Positions 1-7,155 of a DNA stretch of 64,000 nucleotides are shown piece after piece. Numbering within the stretch: position 1 is the first letter of the stretch; each line of letters begins with the position of its first letter. Location of the stretch: NCBI GenBank assembly GCA_030066905.1, contig JASJAR010000005.1, forward strand, positions 62,001 to 126,000. Direction: 5' to 3'. Both the position numbers and the translations under genes were made by a program. Below the pieces are notes generated by a model. That model saw only the letters and a program-made list of their open reading frames with translations. It had not been told where the DNA came from and did not search any database. Source of the DNA: Paracoccaceae bacterium. Lineage in GTDB: Bacteria > Pseudomonadota > Alphaproteobacteria > Rhodobacterales > Rhodobacteraceae.

Positions 1-128
1 CCACGATCGACAGGCTTTTCGATCTCGGCCCGGACCATTACATTCCCGGCTCGAAGATGCCGATGCAGCGGATCGTCAGGCCAGAGGACCGGCGAGATCT
101 GATCGATTGGCTCAAGAAGAATACCTAA
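1..128 (+). CDS. c-type cytochrome, C-terminal fragment
   Basis: The gene starts left of the window; only the last 41 codons are present, read from base 3 to the TAA at 126-128. The fragment contains a PGSKMPMQ motif followed by an amphipathic helix ending in DWLKKNT. This is the typical C-terminal end of class I cytochromes c, where the Met of the SKM motif is the second axial haem ligand. The CXXCH haem site would lie upstream and cannot be seen. It is probably a periplasmic electron carrier. The small membrane gene that follows starts 12 bases later and probably shares its transcript. Confidence 0.7.
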   Translation, partial: TIDRLFDLGPDHYIPGSKMPMQRIVRPEDRRDLIDWLKKNT

Positions 129-140
129 GGGAGGGGTGCC

Positions 141-266
141 ATGCGCCCGATGTTGCTGGCTTTTCTTGCAATCGCGGTCATCACGGCCGGGGCGTGGTAC
201 GGGCTCGAACGGGCCGGGTTCTCCTCGTCGGAGCGGCTCTCGGGCGACGCGGTGAGGCTCAACTGA
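141..266 (+). CDS. 41-aa single-pass membrane protein, function unknown
   Basis: This short ORF opens with ATG at 141 behind a strong GGGAGGGG ribosome site and ends TGA at 264-266. Residues about 4-22 are a hydrophobic helix of Leu, Ala, Ile, Val and Phe, followed by a short polar tail with Ser, Glu and Arg. It lies 12 bases after the cytochrome c gene and 34 bases before tupB. I recognise no family. It could be a small accessory subunit of the cytochrome system or an uncharacterised microprotein. The ribosome site and tight spacing are the main support. Confidence 0.5.
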   Translation: MRPMLLAFLAIAVITAGAWYGLERAGFSSSERLSGDAVRLN

Positions 267-300
267 GGGTGAGCCATGCCGTCCCGGGCAGCCGGACCCC

Positions 301-1005
301 ATGAGCGACATCTGGCAGGGGATGGTGGCGGCGTTCTGGCTTGTCGCCGGGCTCGATGCCGATCTCATCGAGATCACGCTCCGGTCGCTTCAGGTCACCC
401 TGTCGGCGGTGGCCATCGCCACGATCATCGGGGTGCCGCTGGGGGCCTGGCTGGCGATCCGCCGGTTTCGCTACCGGCGGCTCACAATCGCACTTCTGAA
501 TGCGCTTATGGGCCTGCCGCCCGTGGTGGTCGGGCTCGTCGTCTATCTCCTGCTGTCGCGCTCGGGGCCGTTCGGGGTGTTCAACCTCCTCTTCACGCCC
601 GGGGCCATGATCATCGCCCAGGTCATTATCGCGACGCCGCTCATCGCCTCCATCGCCCATCAGGCGATCCGCGAGCTCTGGGCGGAGTATCACGACCTTC
701 TGATCTCGCTGAACACGACCCGGCGGCAGCGTATGGCCACCTTGGTTTGGGACGCGCGCCGCTCGCTCCTGACCGCGATGCTTGCGGGGTTCGGGCGGTC
801 CATCGGGGAGGTCGGCGCGATCATGATTGTGGGAGGCAACATCGACAACGTCACCCGGGTTCTGACCACCGCCATCGCGCTGGAGACCTCGAAGGGCAAT
901 TTCGCGCTCGCCCTGGGGCTGGGCTATGTGCTGATCGCGCTGGCGATTGCCGTGAACGTTCTGAGCCACGTCCTGTCGCGGACCGAACGGGAGGGGCGGT
1001 GGTGA
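301..1005 (+). CDS. tupB: tungstate ABC transporter permease TupB
   Basis: Inner-membrane permease of the TupABC tungstate importer. The 234-aa protein has the length and helix pattern of the TupB/CysTW permease family. The cytoplasmic EAA-like loop is around residues 160-185 (GRSIGEVGAIMIVGGN), where it would contact the ATPase. The ATG at 301 fits the family N-terminus, although its ribosome site is weak. It overlaps tupC by four bases (GTGA), so the two are translationally coupled. A longer ORF running from 276 in the next frame is only the upstream extension of tupC. Molybdate as substrate is possible, but the binding protein downstream is of the TupA type. Confidence 0.85.
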   Translation: MSDIWQGMVAAFWLVAGLDADLIEITLRSLQVTLSAVAIATIIGVPLGAWLAIRRFRYRRLTIALLNALMGLPPVVVGLVVYLLLSRSGPFGVFNLLFTPGAMIIAQVIIATPLIASIAHQAIRELWAEYHDLLISLNTTRRQRMATLVWDARRSLLTAMLAGFGRSIGEVGAIMIVGGNIDNVTRVLTTAIALETSKGNFALALGLGYVLIALAIAVNVLSHVLSRTEREGRW

Positions 1006-1718
1006 CGCCGGGGATCCTGCCATTGTCGGTCAAGCGCGCGGTGGTGACCCGGCGCGAAAAACGCCTGCTCGGCCCGGTCGATTTCACCCTTGCCGGGGAG
1101 GGGGCGACGCTCGTGCTCGGTCCGAACGGTGCCGGCAAGACGACGTTTCTGCGCCTTCTCCACGGGCTGGAACGGCCAAACGGCGGGCGGGTGAGCTGGG
1201 CGGTTGAGCGCAGGCTGGCCGAGACCCGCCAGGCCTATGTCTTCCAGACGCCGATCCTTCTTCGCCGGACGGTTCTGGAGAACGCCGAATACCCTTTGCG
1301 CCTACGCCGCGCGGCGAAAGCCGATGCACGGGCCCGAGGTGAAGCCGCGCTCGATGAGGTCGGCCTCGGCGCCTTTGCCGCACAGCCCGCCCGGGCGCTG
1401 TCGGGCGGCGAACGCCAGAAGCTGGCCCTGGCCCGGGCGCTCGTCACCGACCCAGAGGTGCTGTTTCTCGACGAGCCCACAGCGAGCCTCGACGGCCGCT
1501 CGACACGCGAGATCGAAACCGTGCTCGGCCGGGTCCGCGCGGACGGCGTCCGGATCGTGATGGCGACCCACGATCTCGGCCAGGCCAGGCGCCTTGCCAC
1601 CGATGTGGTCTTTCTCCTCGGCGGAAAGATCCATGACGCCGGGCCCCGCGAAAGCTTCTTCGACCGGCCGAGGACCGCGGAAGTCCGGGCCTTTTTGCAG
1701 GGAGACATTGTCGAATGA
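1002..1718 (+). CDS. tupC: tungstate ABC transporter ATP-binding protein TupC
   Basis: Cytoplasmic ATPase that powers the tungstate importer. The 238-aa protein has a Walker A motif GPNGAGKTT near residue 40, an LSGGERQK signature, and a Walker B with DEPTASLD followed by the switch His in MATHDL. The GTG at 1002 is chosen because it overlaps the tupB stop and gives the normal family length. The open frame extends upstream to 276, but that part is antisense-like sequence over tupB. It overlaps tupA by four bases (ATGA). Confidence 0.85.
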   Translation: MTPGILPLSVKRAVVTRREKRLLGPVDFTLAGEGATLVLGPNGAGKTTFLRLLHGLERPNGGRVSWAVERRLAETRQAYVFQTPILLRRTVLENAEYPLRLRRAAKADARARGEAALDEVGLGAFAAQPARALSGGERQKLALARALVTDPEVLFLDEPTASLDGRSTREIETVLGRVRADGVRIVMATHDLGQARRLATDVVFLLGGKIHDAGPRESFFDRPRTAEVRAFLQGDIVE

Positions 1719-2530
1719 CCCGCTTCTACGCCTGGTTTGCCCTGGTTCTTGCGCTCGCGGTTGCGCCCCCGGCCAGGGCCGAAACGTTGCGAATGGCCGT
1801 GACCACCTCGTTTCACAATTCGGGCCTCTCCGACGTCCTGTTGCCGCGTGCGCAGGCCGATCTCGGCCTCGACGTCGAGTTGCTTGTCGTCGGCACGGGC
1901 CAGGCGCTGCGGCTCGGGCGCGCGGGCGACGTCGATGCCATTCTGGTTCATTCCCGTGCCGCCGAAATCGCCTTCGTCGAAGAGGGGTTCGGGACCCATC
2001 GGCGCGAGATCATGTACAACGACTTCGTCATCGTCGGCCCTGAACGCGACCCCGCAACCATCGGCGGGGCGGAAAGCGCCACCGAGGCCCTGGCGGCGAT
2101 CGCCGGAGCCGCCGCCCCGTTCGTGAGCCGCGGCGATGAAAGCGGTACGCACCGGCGCGAGCTCGCCCTCTGGGAAGCAGCGGGGATTGTGCCCGAAGGC
2201 GCGTGGTACCGCGCCGTCGGGGCCGGCATGGGCGCGGCGTTGAACGTTGCCTCGGCGATGGATGCCTACATCCTCTCAGACCGCGCAAGCTGGCTCAACT
2301 TCGGCAACAAGGGCGGGCTCGACCTTCTATTTGCCGGCGACCCGGCGCTCTTCAACCAATACGCGTTCCTGCCCGTCGACCCGAAGCGTCACCGCCATGT
2401 GGCCTTCGATGCTGCGCTGCGCTTCGAGGAGTGGCTCGCCTCCCAGCCGATCCAGACCCTTATCGGCGCCTACGAGATAGACGGCGAGTCGCTTTTTGTG
2501 CCGAATGCCGGGCCGCGCCCCGGGGGCTGA
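1715..2530 (+). CDS. tupA: tungstate-binding periplasmic protein TupA
   Basis: Periplasmic substrate-binding protein of the tungstate importer, 271 aa. Residues 1-22 are a Sec signal peptide ending in ARA. The mature start, LRMAVTTSFHNSGLSDVLLP, is the TupA-type oxyanion-binding segment (usually TTS..DSG), and SRGDESGTHRRE further on is a second conserved anion-binding loop. Gene order tupB-C-A puts the binding protein last, whereas tupA usually comes first. Tungstate would supply enzymes such as W-dependent formate dehydrogenases; none is in this window. Confidence 0.85.
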   Translation: MTRFYAWFALVLALAVAPPARAETLRMAVTTSFHNSGLSDVLLPRAQADLGLDVELLVVGTGQALRLGRAGDVDAILVHSRAAEIAFVEEGFGTHRREIMYNDFVIVGPERDPATIGGAESATEALAAIAGAAAPFVSRGDESGTHRRELALWEAAGIVPEGAWYRAVGAGMGAALNVASAMDAYILSDRASWLNFGNKGGLDLLFAGDPALFNQYAFLPVDPKRHRHVAFDAALRFEEWLASQPIQTLIGAYEIDGESLFVPNAGPRPGG

Positions 2531-2704
2531 CAGGCACCCTCGTCAACGAGTGTGTCAAAACCGTGCGCGCCGGCCAAAGTGCCGTAGGGTCAACTCTGTG
2601 AGTCGCCCGCGAAATTGGGCTTTGTTTACAAAGACTGCGGTATTGAACACACTGTTGTTGGTGGCGAAACGGGCCGATCATGGCAGCCCCGACACATTTC
2701 AGTT

Positions 2705-2724
2705 GCCCCTGCCGGGGCGGTTTT
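2705..2724 (+). terminator. possible weak terminator after tupA
   Basis: GCCCC at 2705-2709 pairs with GGGGC at 2714-2718 over a four-base loop, followed by GG and four T. The stem is only five pairs and the T-run is offset, so this is a tentative end for the tup transcript. Confidence 0.3.
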
Positions 2725-3010
2725 GTGCCGCGATCAGGAACAATGACATAAAACTTTAACAGTATTTGCTGAACGGACCGGGCGGGGCGGCAGGATTGTC
2801 CACCGGCGGGAAACTCGTCCCTCAGCGGACGGCGCGACCTATCGGCCACGGCTCCACGAAGATGTCACGTTCTCGCGTCTCCTGCCCAAGTGTTGCCGTC
2901 CGAACCTGAAAAAACAGGGTCATCGAGGCGACCGGCCGCCACTCGAACCGGGTGCTTTGAGTTAAGAGTTCGAAGAGATCCGGGCGGTTCCGGAGACCTT
3001 CAGTGTCCGA

Positions 3011-3048
3011 GACGTGCCGGGTGGAGTGGATTATCCGGCACGTCTTTT
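3011..3048 (+). terminator. strong intrinsic terminator upstream of the Hint-like gene
   Basis: GACGTGCCGG at 3011-3020 pairs perfectly with CCGGCACGTC at 3035-3044, with a 14-base loop and four T at 3045-3048. It points along the plus strand and lies 62 bases before the ATG of the next gene. It must therefore end either a short upstream RNA or a 5' leader of that gene. Confidence 0.7.
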
Positions 3049-3110
3049 GTATCTTGTGTCGAGGGGCTCTCGCCGCCCTTTGTTGTTTAAGTGGTGGAGG
3101 TTTTTCGGCG

Positions 3111-3638
3111 ATGGACATCGATGCGATCCTGAAAGAGGTAGGGACTCCGGCCAAGGCGCCGAGCGCCCCGCCGAAACCCCGCCGCCGGGTTCCGGGCGTC
3201 AAGCCGCGGGACTGGACGCTGCCGGGCTTCGGTCCGCTGACGCGGATCACCACAGCACTCGGCGACGTGCCGGCACAGGCGCTGCGCGAGCGCGATCTGG
3301 TGCGCACCAGAAGCGGCGATTTCAAACCTATCGTCTGGCTCGACCGGATCGTTCTTGACGAAGAATTCATCTCGCTGCATCCCGATGCACTGCCGGTTCA
3401 CATCAAGCCGAATGCGCTCGGGCGCGGCATCCCTTCTCACGACGTCTATCTTGCGCCGCGTCAGCCGATCGACAACCGGGCGAACAAGCTCGCCGGGCTA
3501 CATGACGTTGCGATGGACCTCATCGGCCGCCCCGGTGTCTTCCGCAAGGCCGAGGCGATGTACACCTATACGCTGTTTCACCTCGGCGAGCCGCAGGTGA
3601 TCCAGGCGTCGAAGATGTTCCTTCAGGTCGACCCCTGA
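3111..3638 (+). CDS. Hint-like domain protein with degenerate active site
   Basis: A 175-aa protein resembling the Hint_2 (hedgehog/intein-like) domain common in Rhodobacterales. After a Pro/Lys/Arg-rich N-terminal 35 residues, the segment GDVPAQALRERDLVRTRSGD, then PIVWLDRI, PVHIKPNALGRGIPSHDVYL and a C-terminal YTLFHLGEPQVIQA follow the family's order of strands. Where active members have Cys-Phe-Thr-Pro-Gly-Thr this protein reads GFGPLTRI, so the splicing nucleophile is missing, and the usual SPQHR is APRQP. It is probably a non-splicing, structural version. The ATG at 3111 is preferred; the frame is open to 3003, but that part would encode the terminator hairpin. No signal peptide is evident. 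Confidence 0.6.
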   Translation: MDIDAILKEVGTPAKAPSAPPKPRRRVPGVKPRDWTLPGFGPLTRITTALGDVPAQALRERDLVRTRSGDFKPIVWLDRIVLDEEFISLHPDALPVHIKPNALGRGIPSHDVYLAPRQPIDNRANKLAGLHDVAMDLIGRPGVFRKAEAMYTYTLFHLGEPQVIQASKMFLQVDP

Positions 3639-3720
3639 GCGGCACCCCGGACGGGTCAACGCAATCTTCACCTCTGTGGCCGATCACCTCCCGACGCTTT
3701 GACCAGCCGAGGAGGGAGCG

Positions 3721-3774
3721 ATGGCGCGTTTCGAATGCCCTGGCCGTGCGGGCGCGGGGGTGGGCGTGCAATGA
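3721..3774 (+). CDS. possible 17-aa leader peptide in front of cheB
   Basis: An ATG at 3721 sits behind AGGAGGGA at 3710-3717, the best ribosome site in this region. The frame ends after 17 codons in a TGA (3772-3774) that overlaps the ATG of cheB at 3771 (ATGA). The cheB ATG itself has no clear ribosome site. Translation of cheB may therefore depend on ribosomes finishing this mini-ORF. The peptide resembles nothing known, and the ORF could be chance. Confidence 0.35.
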   Translation: MARFECPGRAGAGVGVQ

Positions 3775-4823
3775 CGCAGACTGCGCCGGGAGCCCCCGTT
3801 CGCGTTCTCATCGTCGACGATTCCCGCACCATAAGGGCGATGATTCGCTCGGTGCTCGACGGCGATAACCGGTTCGAGGTCGTCGGTGAGGCGGAAGACC
3901 CATATGCCGCGCGCGACCTCATCAAATCGGTGCGGCCGGACGTTCTAACCCTCGATGTCGAGATGCCGCGGATGAACGGGCTGGTGTTTCTGCGCAACCT
4001 GATGCGTCTGCGGCCGATGCCGGTGATCATGGTTTCGACCCGGACGAGCGAGCAGAGCGAGGAGGCGATCACCGCCCTATCGCTCGGTGCGGTCGACTGT
4101 ATCGATCTCAAGCGGGTCCACGGGGCGCCCGACATTCGCTCCAAGCTGACCGAAACGCTCCTTGCGGCGGCCGGCGCGAGCCTGAAAAAATCCGATGCGG
4201 CGGCACCCGCGCCGAGCCCGATCCGAAGCTATCGCTGGACGGGGCAGATCGCGCTCATCGGCAGTTCAACCGGCGGGGTCGATGCCCTCGAACGGCTGTT
4301 TTCGGCCTTTCCGGCCAATTGCCCGCCGACCTTCGTTGCCCAGCACATGCCCGAGAGCTTTCTGGCCAGTTTCGCGCGCCGGCTCGACGCCAAGGTCGGC
4401 CCCCGGGTGCGGCTGGCCGAAAGCGGCCTCAGAGCCGAGGAGGGCACGATCTATCTCGCCCCCGGGGGCCAGCACCATCTCGCGCTGCGGCCCGTCGACA
4501 CGCCGTCCTGCCGACTTGTCCCCGACACCGGCGAGCAACTCTACATTCCCGCGGTGGACGTTTTGTTCCGGTCGGCGATGCCCATCGCGGAGACGGTGGT
4601 GGCGGCGATCCTCACCGGCATGGGCCGCGATGGGGCGGATGCGCTTCTCGAGTTGCGCAGGGCCGGGGCGCGCACCATCGCCCAGGACGCTGCCAGCGCG
4701 GTGATCGACGGGATGCCGGGGGCGGCGCGGGCCAATGGGGCGGCCGAAACCGTTCTGTCGCTTGACGGGATCGGAGAGAGGCTTCTGGAGCTTTGCGGTG
4801 AGTTTGCCGGAGCGGCCGCGTGA
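3771..4823 (+). CDS. cheB: chemotaxis response regulator / protein-glutamate methylesterase CheB
   Basis: CheB removes methyl groups from, and can deamidate, chemoreceptors when phosphorylated by CheA. The 350-aa protein has an N-terminal receiver domain (acidic pair at D16-D17, phospho-acceptor D62 in LTLDVEMP) and a C-terminal methylesterase domain. In the latter the Ser of GSSTGGVDAL, the His of VAQHMPESF and the Asp of TGMGRDGADAL form the usual catalytic triad. The ATG at 3771 is used because the receiver begins nine residues later; an in-frame TTG at 3699 would add 24 non-conserved residues. The end overlaps cheD (GTGA). The gene is on the opposite strand from the main che operon. Confidence 0.9.
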   Translation: MTQTAPGAPVRVLIVDDSRTIRAMIRSVLDGDNRFEVVGEAEDPYAARDLIKSVRPDVLTLDVEMPRMNGLVFLRNLMRLRPMPVIMVSTRTSEQSEEAITALSLGAVDCIDLKRVHGAPDIRSKLTETLLAAAGASLKKSDAAAPAPSPIRSYRWTGQIALIGSSTGGVDALERLFSAFPANCPPTFVAQHMPESFLASFARRLDAKVGPRVRLAESGLRAEEGTIYLAPGGQHHLALRPVDTPSCRLVPDTGEQLYIPAVDVLFRSAMPIAETVVAAILTGMGRDGADALLELRRAGARTIAQDAASAVIDGMPGAARANGAAETVLSLDGIGERLLELCGEFAGAAA

Positions 4824-5341
4824 CCGGGGCGTTCCGGATCAACTCAACCTATATTGCCCAGGGCGAACAGGCCGTCGGGGCCAGCCCCGATGCCGTTATC
4901 ACGACGACGCTCGGCTCCTGCGTTGCCGTCTGTCTCTGGGACCCGGCGGGCCAAGTCGGTGGGATGAACCATATTCTCCTGCCCGACGACCCCGGGTCCT
5001 GGTCGCAGATCAACAACCTCGGCGGCACCGCGATGGACCGGCTGATGAACGCGCTGGTCAAGACCGGGGCGGACCGCGCCCGGCTCAGGGCCAAGGTGTT
5101 CGGCGGCGCGGCGATGATTGCCGGGCTTTCCGACATCGGCGAACGCAACGCGGCCTTCGTTCTGGAGTATCTCGCACGCGAGACCATCCCCTGCGACGCA
5201 AAAAGCGTTGGCGGTCGGGCGGCGCGGCAGGTGAAATTCTGGCCCCATGAGGGCAGGGTGCAGCAGCGCTTTGTCAGCGGGTTCAAGGAGCCCGAACACA
5301 CCCCGAGCGTTGCACGCACCAACGGGGTCGAGCTGTTCTGA
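4820..5341 (+). CDS. cheD: chemoreceptor glutamine deamidase CheD
   Basis: CheD deamidates specific receptor glutamines, completing the adaptation system with CheB and CheR. The 173-aa protein has the family's catalytic Cys in TTLGSCVAVCLWD and the catalytic His in GGMNHILLP, plus the C-terminal block GRAARQVKFWPHEGRV. The GTG start at 4820 overlaps the cheB stop. A good intrinsic terminator follows within three bases, so cheB-cheD is a complete transcription unit. Confidence 0.9.
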   Translation: MTGAFRINSTYIAQGEQAVGASPDAVITTTLGSCVAVCLWDPAGQVGGMNHILLPDDPGSWSQINNLGGTAMDRLMNALVKTGADRARLRAKVFGGAAMIAGLSDIGERNAAFVLEYLARETIPCDAKSVGGRAARQVKFWPHEGRVQQRFVSGFKEPEHTPSVARTNGVELF

Positions 5342-5343
5342 AG

Positions 5344-5386
5344 GCGCCTTCTGCCGGGCGGCGGCGGGAGAGGGCGCTGCTTTTTT
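5344..5386 (+). terminator. intrinsic terminator of cheB-cheD
   Basis: GCGCCTTCT at 5344-5352 pairs with AGAGGGCGC at 5369-5377 (nine pairs, one G-T) across a GC-rich 16-base loop, followed after TGC by six T at 5381-5386. It directly follows the cheD stop codon. Confidence 0.65.
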
Positions 5387-6384
5387 GACCGCGGGTGGCG
5401 GCAGGTTGTAATGCCGGATGCGCGCCCCGGAAATCTTGCTCAAACGCATGGCGGGTCGGGGCTGAAGTTCGGACAGCCAGTGGCGGGCCGGCCCCGATTT
5501 CATGTGCGTCCCGGGGGCTCCTGCGGTGTCGCAGGACGGGTGGCGGTCGGGAAGACCAGCCCCTCTTTTCACCGCGTTGACCGTCCGGCTTTCCCGCCGC
5601 ACGGTGGGGCTCTTCTTTGTGTGGCAGCTTCATGGTTCGGACGACAAGCACTGCTTCTGCCTGCGTGGCGATGGCGCGGGGACCGCGGATGTCGAGAGCG
5701 AGCACGCGACCGAAAGCCCCGGGTCGGGTCTTTGGTCTCGGGGCGGTTCTGACCGTCCGGCGAGGGCGTTGTCCTTATGGCGCATCTTGCCAGACGGCTG
5801 CGAACAAGTCGGCGCCGGGTTTTCCAGCCCATCGGATCCCCGGCGCCTATCGCGTCGGGCGTCGCATCGACCGGCGACCGGGCCCTTGAGGTCAACCAGC
5901 GCTTCAGGTTCTTGACACAGATCGCCATGGGCACTTCTCCCCCGCGCCTCGGCAACCGTTGGGACTTACAGCTGCGCGGCGACTTTGCGCCGGATGCGCT
6001 CGGGGAGGCCACCGGCGGCGTTTGGCCCTGGCGGGCATCCGCTTCGCCCTCATGTGCATCGTTGCGGCCCAAGCCCCAAGGCCAAATCGCCGACGGCGGG
6101 AGGCTGTTTGAATTGAGCCCGGGCTGAGCCCGGCCGGCCGATGGATAACCACGATCGCGCCGGCTTGCGCCCTATTGCCGGCCTGTCGGGGTGCCGCCGC
6201 CGATGCGCGACCGCGGATCGGTCGGATTGTAGCGTCCCCGCTGCTTGGCAGTCGATACGGCGGGTGGTCGAGACCGGCCGACGTGGCGCCTGGCGCTCTC
6301 TCGGGCATGGTGCTCAGAGCCGGCCTTCGGCGTCGCGGTGAGGGACCGAGTGGGGGCGGGCGCTCCGGGGCGATTGCCCGCCGG
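5387..6384. other. 1-kb gap between convergent chemotaxis units, no recognisable gene
   Basis: Open frames exist on both strands, for example minus-strand frames at 5569-6072 and 5904-6308. They are Arg/Pro/Gly-rich, lack ribosome sites and match no family I recognise. A minus-strand frame around 5640-5750 has a more protein-like composition but no credible start, so a decayed gene is possible. In such a gene-dense window a kilobase without a clear gene is unusual. Confidence 0.4.
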
Positions 6385-6768
6385 TCAGAAGAACGCCACG
6401 GACCCGTTTGAGGTGGGGGGGCGCCGCGCCCCGTCCGGTTCGGTCAGGCGCCGTCGGAGATCGTCGAGAACGAGCCGTTCGGCGACCGTCCCTGCGTCGA
6501 TAGCCCCCACCGGCGCGGCGTCCGACAGAACGCGCGTCACCTGGGAGAGATCCGCGAGCGATTGGGTGATAAGGTCGAGATCCTGGAGATAGCGCAACGC
6601 CGTCGCGCCGGTCTCGGCCTGTTCGGCGATGGTCCCCGTCACCTCCTGGATCCGCTCGGCGCGCCATGACAACGCGGCCAGCTCGCCGGCAAGCCGCCGC
6701 AGCAGATCGGCCAACGGCAGCTCGTCGGCCGGCCCGTTATCGGCTGCAGGGGGCGCGCCCGGTGTCAT
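6385..6768 (-). CDS. small helical chemotaxis protein with DxxxQ motif (CheZ/CheT-like candidate)
   Basis: Last gene of the che operon, 127 aa from the ATG at 6768, overlapping the stop of the preceding cheY; a GTG one codon earlier is also possible. The protein is predicted almost wholly helical from residue 16 to 112. Residues 61-74 read LQDLDLITQSLADL, in which D65-L-I-T-Q69 has the D-x-x-x-Q spacing of the CheY-P phosphatase site in CheZ and in the Sinorhizobium protein CheT. Family membership cannot be shown by eye. Its position next to cheY and the lack of any other phosphatase here support a role in dephosphorylating CheY. The 3' end faces the 1-kb gap. Confidence 0.6.
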   Translation of the reverse strand: MTPGAPPAADNGPADELPLADLLRRLAGELAALSWRAERIQEVTGTIAEQAETGATALRYLQDLDLITQSLADLSQVTRVLSDAAPVGAIDAGTVAERLVLDDLRRRLTEPDGARRPPTSNGSVAFF

Positions 6769-7154
6769 CACAGACGCCCGACGATGGCCTCGATGGCGCC
6801 TTTGAGGTCCTGCGGCTGAAACGGCTTCTTGATGAAATTGTTCATCCCCAACCTGCGGCCGTGGTCGATTATTTCCTTGTCGGCGCGGCCGGTGATCAGC
6901 AGGAAGCCGACCTTGGCGGTCTTCGGTCCGGTCCGGAGCGCATGGAGAAGGTGGAGCCCGCTCATTTGAGGCATATTGTAATCGGAGATCACGAGGTGCA
7001 CCGGGGAGGTCTCGATCATCTTCAGCGCGGTCGGTCCGTCGCCGGCGGAGGCGACGTTGCGGATGCCAATGGCATCGAGCGCCTGGGTGATGAGGCCGCG
7101 GCTGGTCGACATATCGTCGACCACCATGACGCGAAGCTGCTCTCTAAGCGACAT
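6768..7154 (-). CDS. cheY: chemotaxis response regulator CheY (distal copy)
   Basis: Single-domain receiver of 128 aa. The acidic pocket is the DD of VMVVDDMST, the phospho-acceptor is the Asp of VISDYNMPQMSG, the switch Thr is in LLITGRADKE, and the conserved Lys is in FIKKPFQP. It carries CheA phosphate to the motor or acts as a phosphate sink. The ATG at 7154 follows the cheR stop by one base; the frame extends upstream to 7325, but that part is antisense-like over cheR. Its stop overlaps the following DxxxQ gene. Confidence 0.88.
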   Translation of the reverse strand: MSLREQLRVMVVDDMSTSRGLITQALDAIGIRNVASAGDGPTALKMIETSPVHLVISDYNMPQMSGLHLLHALRTGPKTAKVGFLLITGRADKEIIDHGRRLGMNNFIKKPFQPQDLKGAIEAIVGRL

Positions 7155-7155
7155 T

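Larger units (their letters stand above)
2531..3110 (+). other. 580-base intergenic region with two hairpins, no gene
   Basis: No ORF here has a convincing ribosome site or family match. The stretch holds a weak GC hairpin at 2705-2724 that may end the tup transcript, A/T-rich segments near 2620-2660 and 2740-2770 that could carry promoters, and a strong intrinsic terminator at 3011-3048. A short transcribed RNA ending at that terminator is possible. Confidence 0.5.

Noticed and set aside
276-1001. Long plus-strand open frame before tupC, in frame with it
   Set aside because: It overlaps tupB in another frame, has Arg/His/Gly-rich shadow composition, and the ABC domain starts only after the GTG at 1002.
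3003-3110. Upstream extension of the Hint-like gene (GTG at 3003)
   Set aside because: It would encode the perfect terminator hairpin and is Cys-rich without family support; ATG at 3111 is better.
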